22,182 nucleotides of DNA. It comes from Planctomycetaceae bacterium (GTDB lineage: Bacteria; Planctomycetota; Planctomycetia; Pirellulales; UBA1268). Positions 14,991 to 21,870 of this stretch are shown piece by piece. Below the pieces are notes generated by a model. It was not told where the DNA came from. It saw only the letters and a program-made list of their open reading frames with translations, and ran no database searches. The translations under genes were made by a program, and so were the position numbers. The DNA lies in assembly GCA_005789975.1 (NCBI GenBank), contig SXWC01000041.1:1-22182 (forward strand). The letters are read 5' to 3'. How positions within the stretch are numbered: the stretch's first letter is position 1; every line of letters starts with the position of its first letter.

Positions 14991-15073
14991 GCCGGAGTGG
15001 CGGACTGGCAGACGCGGCGGACTCAAAATCCGTTGCCCGCAAGGGCGTGTGGGTTCAAGTCCCACCTCCGGCA
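14991..15073 (+). tRNA. tRNA-Leu (anticodon CAA)
   Basis: A class II tRNA of 83 bases. GCCGGAG (14991-14997) pairs with CTCCGGC (15066-15072) in the acceptor stem, with A as discriminator. The anticodon loop CTCAAAA has CAA at its centre and reads UUG. The long variable arm GCCC-GCAA-GGGC is typical of leucine tRNAs, and GTGGG-TTCAAGT-CCCAC is the T arm. CCA is not encoded. A six-T run at 15081-15086 follows and may terminate it. Confidence 0.95.
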
Positions 15074-15122
15074 TTTGTTCTTTTTTGTGATTTCGCTTGA
15101 AGCGATTCCTGACGGGGTTGTC

Positions 15123-15144
15123 CCAAGCCCACGCCAAGCCCACG
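15123..15144. repeat. Tandem 11-mer duplication
   Basis: CCAAGCCCACG occurs twice head to tail (15123-15133, 15134-15144), 50 bases beyond the tRNA. CCCAAG at 15122-15127 can also pair with CTTGGG at 15155-15160. Confidence 0.6.
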
Positions 15145-15174
15145 ATCCAGTGCTCTTGGGGGAGGGGATCCGAG

Positions 15175-15276
15175 GGCATCGGATGGGTTGAGAACGGATT
15201 GTGAGGGGAACCGAATCCCATCCGATTGCCTCCGATCGGATTGAGGCCATCTGACCTGTTCCGATCCAATCTGATC
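15175..15276. repeat. Two successive inverted repeats in a CGGAT-rich leader
   Basis: GGCATCGGATGGG (15175-15187) pairs with CCCATCCGATTGCC (15217-15230) with one bulged T. GATCGGATTG (15234-15243) pairs with CAATCTGATC (15267-15276) through 10 positions with one G.U. The two hairpins share related CGGAT/ATCCG words, which recur at least eight times in this stretch. They lie 80-180 bases before the gene at 15355 and behind tRNA-Leu, so they may form its leader or mark an old insertion. Confidence 0.55.
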
Positions 15277-15354
15277 TCAGCCTACGCGACGGGTGAGACT
15301 GGTCGGGCGACTGGCCCGAATACCCCCTTCCCGCCTGTTGCCGCGAGGCCCGCC

Positions 15355-15891
15355 ATGAAGCCCGCGAAGTCTTTTGCCCACGTTTTCGCCCAACTCCTGT
15401 CTTGGGTGTCGCTCGGCTCTGACAAAATCGAGAGCCTGACGCCGGAGCAGGCAAAGAGGCTCGTGACGGAGTTCAAGGGCGAATATCTGTTTATCAACGG
15501 CCTGACGAAGCTCGACGCCGCTTCCGCCAAGGCACTCGCGAAGTTAAAGGGCGAAGGTCTTTTCCTCAGTGGCTTGACCACGCTCAACGATGACATCGCC
15601 AAAGTGCTCGCGGAGTCGACGGCGTGGGATGGCTGGCTCCCCCACATTACCGCCCTCGACTCCCCCGACTCTGTCGCCATCGCCCAAGCCCTCGCCGCAC
15701 GAAAAGGCCCTCTCGCCCTGCCCAACCTCGAGCAAATCTCCCCCAAGACGCTCACGGCATTGCTCGGGAAGCGGGACATCGAAATCCCGCCCGTCGAGAC
15801 GCTGGATTTGATCGCCGAACCCGATGGCAGCCCGACCGAGGACTTCGTCATCCCGGAATGGCTGGCAGAGCAGAATAAGGGGCGGCGGTAG
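15355..15891 (+). CDS. Planctomycete-type short leucine-rich repeat protein
   Basis: A 178-residue protein built from about five degenerate units of 23-27 residues (from about 28 to 150). They follow the pattern L-x-x-L-(x6-8)-A-K-A-L-A-(x2-3)-K-G-(x3)-L-x-L-x-G-L. The clearest are TKLDAASAKALAKLKG (51-66) with LFLSGL, and the preceding LTPEQAKRLVTEFKG with LFINGL; later units are more diverged. Such repeats are common in planctomycete proteins of unknown role and suggest a binding surface. The N-terminal 20 residues are only mildly hydrophobic, so export is uncertain. The start ATG has GAGG about 7 bases upstream. Base composition is lower in GC than the housekeeping neighbours, consistent with accessory DNA. 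Confidence 0.7.
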   Translation: MKPAKSFAHVFAQLLSWVSLGSDKIESLTPEQAKRLVTEFKGEYLFINGLTKLDAASAKALAKLKGEGLFLSGLTTLNDDIAKVLAESTAWDGWLPHITALDSPDSVAIAQALAARKGPLALPNLEQISPKTLTALLGKRDIEIPPVETLDLIAEPDGSPTEDFVIPEWLAEQNKGRR

Positions 15892-16072
15892 AAGCAGGCC
15901 GCCCGAGGAGCCGCGCGCCTCCCGATCGGCTGCGATGTGATCCCGTCGGCGGCTCCGGAGAGCGGCCCCGGCCAACATCCGCACCCATGCCGACCCCAAG
16001 TTCAGAACTCTTGCAAACCCACCGCGGCACTCGCGGCCGGGCCTTTCATCCAAGCTTCAAGGATGGGAGACG

Positions 16073-16115
16073 AAAAACACCGAGGGAAGCAGGCCCGTGA
16101 TGGCGACCTGCTCCC
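16073..16115 (-). terminator. Terminator of the PEP-CTERM gene
   Basis: On the minus strand GGGAGCAGG... pairs with ...CCTGCTTCCC (16107-16115 with 16084-16093) as a 9-bp stem with one bulge. TTTTT follows at 16077-16073 after a few bases. It lies 36 bases beyond the stop at 16151. Confidence 0.55.
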
Positions 16116-16150
16116 CTCCCGTTGGCATCACATTGGCTGGACGGCTGACG

Positions 16151-16903
16151 TCAGGCCCGCTTCCGCCGCCGCCACGCGGAGTAGCCTCCGTAGGCCAGCC
16201 CCACGAGGGCCATGTAACAGGCGGAGGGTTCGGGCACGGCGGTCACGAAGGTGCCCGCAGCCCCAGTGTCTGAAGCGATGAAAAGTCTGCCGACTGATGT
16301 AGGAAAACCGAGAATGCCTCCGGATCCGCTGTCAAAGCCACTCTGGCCGTTGACCGTCCCTGTCGTCTGGAGGTTATTAAATCCAATAAGACCCCCTATA
16401 TAGGCACCGTTGCCCTCTTCTACTCCGCTCGTTGAATAGAAAAAACCAACGGCTCCATCATTGGGAGTGCCAAAAACAGAGTAATCGCGTGACTCGAGGA
16501 ACCACTGTCCAGTTCCAGTGAGCGTAGCCGTAAGGACTGAAGTCCCGCTTGCGATGGAGATCGTAGGCGTCACCGTCTGATACCAGACGGGCGCCCAAAT
16601 CGGACCGCCGGTTCCCGAGTTTTGTGGAAGGAACTGCGCCGCTGATGAGTTGGCCGTTGCGGTAATGGTCCAATTTGCAGCGGTGAACGGAGTTCCTCCG
16701 AGTGTTCCGCTGATGAGCCCGCCCGACAACGTATAAGAGAGCAACTCCGCTTTTGAAAGCGATGGACTGAAGAAGGCAAAAAGACAAAGGGCTGTCGCGA
16801 CGAACGGACGAATGCGTTGCGTTCGGCGAGGCACGGACATCAAGCAACACAGTCTTACGGGCGAGGCTTCTTGGGAGAAGCGGGTCAGGCGAGCGAACGA
16901 CAT
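16151..16903 (-). CDS. PEP-CTERM sorting-domain surface protein
   Basis: An exported protein with an N-terminal signal peptide (hydrophobic core VATALCLFAFFSPSLS, cleaved near SKA) and a C-terminal sorting tail. The tail has VPEPSACYMALVGLAYGGY, a short membrane segment, and a basic RRRKR end. An exosortase elsewhere in the genome should process it. The body is rich in Gly, Ser and Thr with aromatic beta-strand patterns and no recognised enzyme domain. I chose ATG 16903 because GAGGAG lies 10 bases upstream; ATG 16840 gives a more conventional signal peptide and 229 residues. GC content is clearly lower than in flanking genes. A phased repeat array sits about 100 bases upstream. Confidence 0.75.
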   Translation of the reverse strand: MSFARLTRFSQEASPVRLCCLMSVPRRTQRIRPFVATALCLFAFFSPSLSKAELLSYTLSGGLISGTLGGTPFTAANWTITATANSSAAQFLPQNSGTGGPIWAPVWYQTVTPTISIASGTSVLTATLTGTGQWFLESRDYSVFGTPNDGAVGFFYSTSGVEEGNGAYIGGLIGFNNLQTTGTVNGQSGFDSGSGGILGFPTSVGRLFIASDTGAAGTFVTAVPEPSACYMALVGLAYGGYSAWRRRKRA

Positions 16904-16972
16904 CGTGAGCAAACTCCTCTGGCGGGACTCAGGAACCGACACGTCCGAGAGCAGTTCTACAGCCACAGCGCT

Positions 16973-17104
16973 CACCCAAAAGCCACAAAACCCACAAAGT
17001 GACGAATCGGGCACGGGCAGGGACGAATCGGGATTGAGTAGGGACGAATCGGGCGCGCAGCCGATCAGGCTGGGACGAATCGGGCAGAGCGAGGGACGAA
17101 TCCG
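16973..17104. repeat. Phased GACGAATC array upstream of PEP-CTERM gene
   Basis: Five copies of GACGAATC begin at 17001, 17022, 17043, 17074 and 17095, giving steps of 21, 21, 31 and 21 bp, close to two or three helical turns. Four continue as GACGAATCGGG and four are preceded by GG; the rest of each unit varies. The core CGAATCG is a small odd-centred palindrome. Next to it at 16973-17000 is a three-fold CCACAAA-like short repeat. The array lies between the stop of the nucleotidase gene (17142) and the PEP-CTERM start, so operator function for the latter is plausible. A decaying minisatellite is the alternative. Confidence 0.6.
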
Positions 17105-17141
17105 CTCGCGAACGCGACGCATCTGCGCGACCCCGGTGTTT

Positions 17142-18317
17142 TCAATGGCTGTGGCGTGACAGCAGATAGCCGCGCGTCCAGGTGAGCATCGTGTCGCCGT
17201 TCCGACGGGAAGGCACGGCCCGCACCAGCCTGCGGCCGGTGCCGGCGAATAGCCGCGCGAGGAGCATGTGCACGTAGGTGGCGTTGGCCGCGTGGGCCTG
17301 CACGAACTCCCGCTCGTCGATGTCCGGGAAGTTCCCGGCCGACCCACACCGGGCACGAATCATCGTCGGGAGCTCCTCCGGATCCTCCTCGATGCCCCAA
17401 GGCTCGGTCGCGTAGTAGACGCCGTCGATGCCCACGAAATCCCCGCGGGCGTGCGCGAGGTCCGGCGGGCCCGCCGTGGCGAGCCGCTCACTCACGATCG
17501 CTTCATAGGCTGCCGAACAGGCCCCGAACTCGTAGCGGCCGTCCGCCGCGAGCCGGTGCATGCCGACCCCGTCGAGCACGTCGCCGTGGTCGGAGGCCGC
17601 GCGGAACCCGCGCGGAAAACAGACCGCCGAGCCCTCCGGCCCGAGACGCCGCCGCATCTCCTTGCGGGCGTCGTCCTGCCCGAGCCCGAGGAAGCTCTGG
17701 CAGGAGACGGCGAATGAGCGGCCGTTGAGCGCGACGCGGTGCACGTGCGGCACGGCGTCGGGATCCTCGTCGGTGGGGAAGGTGAGTTGCAGCGACGAGC
17801 CCCCCACTTCGACGATTCCGACGGGCTCGATGTCTTTCGCGAAGGCGTTCACGAGCACGTCGTTGAGATTGATCCAGGTCCAGATCCCCTCCTCCTCGCT
17901 GCCGCACGTCGTCCGCACCTCGCCCACCGCGAAGCCCTGCCGGCGGATGCCGTCGCGGATCGCGTCGTAAAGACGATCGACCGCGGGGCGGCCATGCAGC
18001 CCTTCGGCGTACCGCATGCCCGCCGTGGCGAGCAGGTTCACCTCGACCGCGGCCGGCTCGACCGCGAGCCTGGCGAGAGCCCCGCGGGCATGCCCGAGCA
18101 GCGGGTCGATGATCTCGGGCACCACGGTTGCCTGCGCCGCGGGATCGTCGGGCCGGACGAAGTTGTTGATCCCGTCTTCCTTCGCCCCCGACGCCATCGT
18201 CGGAAACTCCTGCTCGAGGATTTTCTCCACGCGGGCGAAGCGACCCGGCTCGACGCGGTAGAGGAACAGCCGCGTGCCGCTGCTGCCGGCGTCGATGACG
18301 GCGGTGTGGAGTGTCAT
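17142..18317 (-). CDS. GDA1/CD39-family nucleotidase (apyrase-like)
   Basis: A 391-residue protein with the apyrase-conserved regions of the actin-like GDA1/CD39 family. These are DAGSSGTRLFLY (residues 9-20, phosphate binding), LLATAGMRYA (95-104), GSEEEGIWTWINLND (139-153, with the catalytic glutamate) and GIVEVGGSSLQLTF (167-180). The family hydrolyses nucleoside tri- and diphosphates; eukaryotic members are usually extracellular or in the Golgi, and a secreted form is known in Legionella. No signal peptide is visible here, so it is probably cytoplasmic. ATG 18317 overlaps the upstream transporter stop by 4 bases (ATGA). The related Ppx/GppA family is an alternative, but the motif set fits CD39 better. 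Confidence 0.8.
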   Translation of the reverse strand: MTLHTAVIDAGSSGTRLFLYRVEPGRFARVEKILEQEFPTMASGAKEDGINNFVRPDDPAAQATVVPEIIDPLLGHARGALARLAVEPAAVEVNLLATAGMRYAEGLHGRPAVDRLYDAIRDGIRRQGFAVGEVRTTCGSEEEGIWTWINLNDVLVNAFAKDIEPVGIVEVGGSSLQLTFPTDEDPDAVPHVHRVALNGRSFAVSCQSFLGLGQDDARKEMRRRLGPEGSAVCFPRGFRAASDHGDVLDGVGMHRLAADGRYEFGACSAAYEAIVSERLATAGPPDLAHARGDFVGIDGVYYATEPWGIEEDPEELPTMIRARCGSAGNFPDIDEREFVQAHAANATYVHMLLARLFAGTGRRLVRAVPSRRNGDTMLTWTRGYLLSRHSH

Positions 18318-18949
18318 GGCCGCACCGGCATCACGAGGCCCCGGGCTCCGGCGAGAATGACCAGGCCGAGCACGATCAGCACCCAGGGCAGGAGCCTTCC
18401 CGCCAGCCGCCGCATCGTGGCCGCGACCAGGCGATGGTTCACGAGCAGGTTGCCCCCCACGCACCAGAGCCCGGTCATGATGGCGAAAATGACCGCGAAC
18501 GCCGGAATCGCCCGGAACTGCTCACTGAAGACCGGCACATAGACGCCGAGATTGTCGCCGCCGTTGGCGGCCGTGACGCCCGCGACCGAGCAGGCCTGCG
18601 CCGCGAGCGAACTTGCCGCTCGAGGCACGCCCTCGTCTTGGTCGGTCACGCCCGGCAGCGCTCGCCACGCCGACCAGAGCCGGTGCAGGCCGAGCCCGAG
18701 CGGCGCGAACCCCAGGAGCGCCACCCACTCCGGCGGCACCGCCATGGCGCAGGCCGCGGCCACGGTGCTCACCGCCACGATGGCCGCGATGCCGAGAAAC
18801 TTGCCGGCCACGACGGCCCGGCGATCGAGCCGCGGGTCAGCGAAAAACGCCATCGTCAGGAAGATGTCATCGATGTTCGTGGTGGCGAAGAGCATGACCC
18901 CGACGACGATGGTCTCGAGCATGACGGGATGGATCCGGGCGACATTCAT
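18314..18949 (-). CDS. CadD-family cation transporter
   Basis: A membrane protein of about 211 residues resembling the cadmium resistance transporter family CadD. LFATTNIDDIFLTMAFF near the N-terminus and VTAANGGDNLGVYVPVF in the middle carry the paired acidic motifs of this LysE-like fold. Five to six hydrophobic helices are visible, including the C-terminal LLPWVLIVLGLVILA. The substrate cannot be fixed from sequence; cadmium or another divalent cation is likely. ATG 18949 is used; ATG 18922 (MLETIVVGV) matches the usual family start equally well. The stop overlaps the nucleotidase start by 4 bases, so the two are translated together. An 8-bp dyad lies just upstream. Confidence 0.82.
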   Translation of the reverse strand: MNVARIHPVMLETIVVGVMLFATTNIDDIFLTMAFFADPRLDRRAVVAGKFLGIAAIVAVSTVAAACAMAVPPEWVALLGFAPLGLGLHRLWSAWRALPGVTDQDEGVPRAASSLAAQACSVAGVTAANGGDNLGVYVPVFSEQFRAIPAFAVIFAIMTGLWCVGGNLLVNHRLVAATMRRLAGRLLPWVLIVLGLVILAGARGLVMPVRP

Positions 18950-18966
18950 TTTCGGGCAGGACGCCT

Positions 18967-18993
18967 GGAAGCGTAGCGGGATGAAACGCTTCC
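18967..18993 (-). promoter_or_regulatory. 8-bp dyad upstream of cadD-like gene
   Basis: GGAAGCGT (18967-18974) and ACGCTTCC (18986-18993) form a perfect inverted repeat with an 11-base spacer, 18 bases before the chosen start. It could be an operator for a metal-responsive repressor or a leader hairpin. No regulator gene is adjacent. Confidence 0.4.
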
Positions 18994-19089
18994 CACCATC
19001 GCGCCGGCAGGTAAGGCAGTCTGGGCAAGGGCCCGGGTGGCGCATGCCGGGGGAGTGGGGCGGGGCCGTCACTGCCGCTCGCACATGGA

Positions 19090-19118
19090 TTGACCAAGCT
19101 GGTGCAGGCATCTATATG
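19090..19118 (+). promoter_or_regulatory. Sigma70-like promoter of lipoprotein pair
   Basis: TTGACC (19090-19095) and TATATG (19113-19118) are separated by exactly 17 bases, matching the consensus at 5 and 4 of 6 positions. Transcription would begin near 19125, about 43 bases before the ATG at 19168. GGCAT-CTAT-ATGCC overlaps the -10 as a small dyad. Confidence 0.6.
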
Positions 19119-19167
19119 CCCATCGTTTTTCCCCCTGATTCCATCCCGTGAATCTCGTTTGCCAGCC

Positions 19168-20532
19168 ATGGTCCGAGCCCCCGCCACGCCCGCACATCGT
19201 CGGCTCCATCGCGGCGGAATCCTCGCCGTGGTGGCCGTCTGCGTCGCCGCGGCGGGCTGTATGGGCTCCTGGGCGATGCGGGGCACGCGGCTGGGATACA
19301 ACAAGAGCGTCAACCACACCGCGTCGCAGGAGATGCTCCTCAACATCGTGCGGATGCGGTATGGCGAGACACCCACCTTCCTCGACATGCCGAGTGTGGT
19401 CAGCCAGACCGAAGCCAGCATGATCGGTGCCGGAGCGCAGAAATCGGCGTTCCAGGGCGCATTGGATGGCGCATTCAATCTCCGCGACAGGCCGACGATC
19501 ACCTACGCGCCCCGCACCGGCGACGACATGGGAGCGTCGATGATCAAGGCCCTGAAGGCCGAGGCGATCCTCGACGTGTCCCCCGGCAACGACACCCGCA
19601 TGTTCCTCTTGGCGTTCGTGGACAGCATCAACGGTGTCCGCAACTCCCCCCAGGCGACCTCGCCGGCGAGCCGCATCCTCGAGGACAATGGGGAGTATCG
19701 CGACGGGGTCGATCTGTTCATCGGCCTGCAGAATCGCGGCGCGGTGAAGATGCGGGTGGCGGAACTCGACGAGAAGCCGCAGGGTTCACCGCTGTCCGCC
19801 AAGCATCTGATCGCCACCGACCTGCTCGCCGCGGCTGAGAACGACTATGTGTTCCAGATGACCGGCGACCAGGCCGTGCTCCTCAAGAAGTCCCGGTTCC
19901 TGGCCATGACCGTCGTTCCCGACGCGGTCGACGCGGCCGACGTCCACGAACTGGCGAGGATCTTCCGGCTGCAGCCGGGGCGAACCGCATACCGTGTGAA
20001 ATCCCAGGAAGACGACGAGGTCAACCTCAACGCCGAGTCTGCAGCGGGCGATCCGCCGCTGCCGGTGGAGGACGTCGCGATACCCCTGGCCGTGGCCGGC
20101 GGGGAAGAGGCTGAACTGCTGCCGTCGCCTGAACATCCGGTCGTGGAGTCGGTCCCGGCGACGAGCCCCGGCTCGATGGAGCCGCGAGACGTCCTGTCGA
20201 TCAACGTGCGTTCCGGCTATCAGGTGCTGGCATTCCTGTCGAAGGGCGTGGACGTGCCGGAACCGCACGTCCGCCGCGGTGTGGCCCCCATGTTCAAGGC
20301 ACTCGACGGCCGGCCGTTCAACGGCCACAAACTCACCAGAGGCCTGTTTCACGTCTGCGTTCAGAAGCACCGGCCGCTCCGGTGTGACACGGCGGTCTAT
20401 TACCGCGGCTACTGGTTCTACATTCCCGAGAACGACGTGCAGTCGCGGACGACGCTCAACTACGTGAAGCTCATCGTCGACATTCGTTCCGAGGCCGGCG
20501 AAACGCAGGTGCTGACGCTGCCCGTCAACTGA
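19168..20532 (+). CDS. Uncharacterised lipoprotein, first of tandem pair
   Basis: A 454-residue lipoprotein. A basic N-region and hydrophobic core end in the lipobox VAAAGC with Cys31 as the lipidated residue. The mature part starts MGSWAMRGTRLGYNKSV and contains TASQEMLLNIVRMRYGETP (52-70), a pattern I associate with uncharacterised bacterial lipoproteins. Near the C-terminus are NVRSGYQVLAFLSKGVDVPEP, VCVQKHRPLR and WFYIPENDVQSRTTLNYV. A proline- and glutamate-rich insert of about 45 residues lies before the C-terminal block and is missing from the next gene. The role is unknown; a periplasmic or outer-membrane site is expected. The downstream paralogue follows after 8 bases, and lgt in this window would lipidate both. 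Confidence 0.78.
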   Translation: MVRAPATPAHRRLHRGGILAVVAVCVAAAGCMGSWAMRGTRLGYNKSVNHTASQEMLLNIVRMRYGETPTFLDMPSVVSQTEASMIGAGAQKSAFQGALDGAFNLRDRPTITYAPRTGDDMGASMIKALKAEAILDVSPGNDTRMFLLAFVDSINGVRNSPQATSPASRILEDNGEYRDGVDLFIGLQNRGAVKMRVAELDEKPQGSPLSAKHLIATDLLAAAENDYVFQMTGDQAVLLKKSRFLAMTVVPDAVDAADVHELARIFRLQPGRTAYRVKSQEDDEVNLNAESAAGDPPLPVEDVAIPLAVAGGEEAELLPSPEHPVVESVPATSPGSMEPRDVLSINVRSGYQVLAFLSKGVDVPEPHVRRGVAPMFKALDGRPFNGHKLTRGLFHVCVQKHRPLRCDTAVYYRGYWFYIPENDVQSRTTLNYVKLIVDIRSEAGETQVLTLPVN

Positions 20533-20540
20533 AGCCCGTC

Positions 20541-21812
20541 ATGAAAACACCTCGAGACCAGCGCGTCGGCCGCCCGCGATGCTTCGGGCTCGTCATGGTC
20601 GTGATCGCGTGCTCCATCGTGGCGACGGGGTGCCTGGGCTCGTGGGCGATCCGGGGCACGCGGCTGCAGTACAACCAGAGCTACAGCCACACCGCCTCCC
20701 AGGAGATGCTGCTGAACATCGTGCGGATGCGGTATGGCGAGATCCCCGGATTCCTCGATCTTCCGACGGTCACCACGCTGACAGAGGCGAGCACCGGCGG
20801 CGTCGGTGCACAGCCCGCCGACACGCCGCTGCAAGGCACCTTCGGCGGAGTTTTCACGCTCAAGGACGAGCCGACACTCAGTTACCAGCCGCGGACCGGC
20901 GACAATCTCGCCAAGTCGCTGACGAAGGCCTTCACGGCCGAGTTGCTCATCGACATCGCGCCCGGCAACGATACCCGCACGTTTCTGCGGGCGTTCGTGG
21001 ACAGCATCAATGGCGTCCGCAACTCGCCCACCGCGACGTCACCGGGAAGCTGCATCATCGAGCCCAACGACGAGTATCGCTACGCGATCGATCTGATCGA
21101 CGGGCTGCAGTCCCGCGGGGCCCTGCGAGCGCGGGTCGCCAAGCGCGACGTGGAGGCTCACGGCAGCGTGCCCGCCAAGGAACTGCCGGGAGGTGGCAAG
21201 GTGCTCGGGGCCGGCATCGTTGCCGCCGCCACGAAGGGATACTTCTACGAGGTGGCCGGGGACGAGGTGACGCTCCTGAAGGAGTCCCGGCTGATGGCTC
21301 TCACGATTCCGCCCGAGCATCTGGGCGAGGCGGATTTCCAGGAGCTTGTGCGGGTTTTTCGCCTCGAGCCGGGCCGTAGCGTCTACACGGTCCAATCTCA
21401 GGAGAATGACGAAGTCGATTACCTCGCCGAATCGACCGGGACCACGCCGCTCGGCGAGCCCACCGACACGCTCACGATGAACGTGCGGTCTGGCTACCAG
21501 GTGCTCGCCTTCCTTGCGAAGGGGGTGGATGTGCCGGAATCGCACCTCCGCCGCGGCACGGTCGGCACGTTCAAGGCGCCCGACGGCAGGCTGTTCGACG
21601 CGCGGCAGATCACCCAGGGGCTGTTCAAGGTCTGCGTGCAGAAGCATCGGCCGCTGCGGAGCGAACTGGCGGTGCACTACCGCGGCCACTGGTTCTACAT
21701 CGCCGAGGATGACGTGCAGTCGCGATCGACGCTCAACCTCGTCAAGTTTGCGATCGACCTCCAATCGCAGTCGAGCAATGCCGGGCCGGTGCTCACGCTC
21801 CCGCTCAACTGA
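20541..21812 (+). CDS. Uncharacterised lipoprotein, second of tandem pair
   Basis: A 423-residue paralogue of the preceding protein, collinear from the lipobox (VATGC, also Cys31) to the final LTLPLN. Shared blocks include GTRLQYNQS, TASQEMLLNIVRMRYGE, PGNDTR with AFVDSINGVRNSP, NVRSGYQVLAFLAKGVDVPE and the KHRPLR region. It lacks the proline- and glutamate-rich insert of its partner and differs most in the middle, around 215-235. Many DNA stretches remain nearly identical, so the duplication looks fairly recent or constrained. It begins 8 bases after the first stop and shares its transcript. No function is recognised; two diverged copies could form a hetero-oligomer. Confidence 0.78.
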   Translation: MKTPRDQRVGRPRCFGLVMVVIACSIVATGCLGSWAIRGTRLQYNQSYSHTASQEMLLNIVRMRYGEIPGFLDLPTVTTLTEASTGGVGAQPADTPLQGTFGGVFTLKDEPTLSYQPRTGDNLAKSLTKAFTAELLIDIAPGNDTRTFLRAFVDSINGVRNSPTATSPGSCIIEPNDEYRYAIDLIDGLQSRGALRARVAKRDVEAHGSVPAKELPGGGKVLGAGIVAAATKGYFYEVAGDEVTLLKESRLMALTIPPEHLGEADFQELVRVFRLEPGRSVYTVQSQENDEVDYLAESTGTTPLGEPTDTLTMNVRSGYQVLAFLAKGVDVPESHLRRGTVGTFKAPDGRLFDARQITQGLFKVCVQKHRPLRSELAVHYRGHWFYIAEDDVQSRSTLNLVKFAIDLQSQSSNAGPVLTLPLN

Positions 21813-21838
21813 CGGGCAGCCGGGCGGTTTGCGGGCCG

Positions 21839-21852
21839 ATTCCCGCGGGAAT
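21839..21852. promoter_or_regulatory. 14-bp perfect palindrome before amidohydrolase gene
   Basis: ATTCCCGCGGGAAT is a perfect palindrome lying 18 bases before the ATG at 21871 and 26 bases after the lipoprotein stop. It fits a dimeric repressor site; as a hairpin its loop would be very tight. GGAA-TATGC-TTCC overlaps it. Confidence 0.4.
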
Positions 21853-21870
21853 ATGCTTCCGGGAGGTGCC

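Noticed and set aside
13286..15100. A 604-codon plus-strand open frame crossing repeat B, the glmU-like gene and tRNA-Leu
   Set aside because: It is antisense to a recognisable enzyme and runs through a tRNA, with no family-like motif.
17001..17104. CRISPR-like array
   Set aside because: Conserved units are only about 11 bases and spacers about 10, with no cas genes. Far too short for CRISPR.
14991..17141. Integrated island with tRNA-Leu as attachment site
   Set aside because: No integrase and no second copy of the tRNA 3' end is visible near the far boundary, so only the compositional difference is reported.
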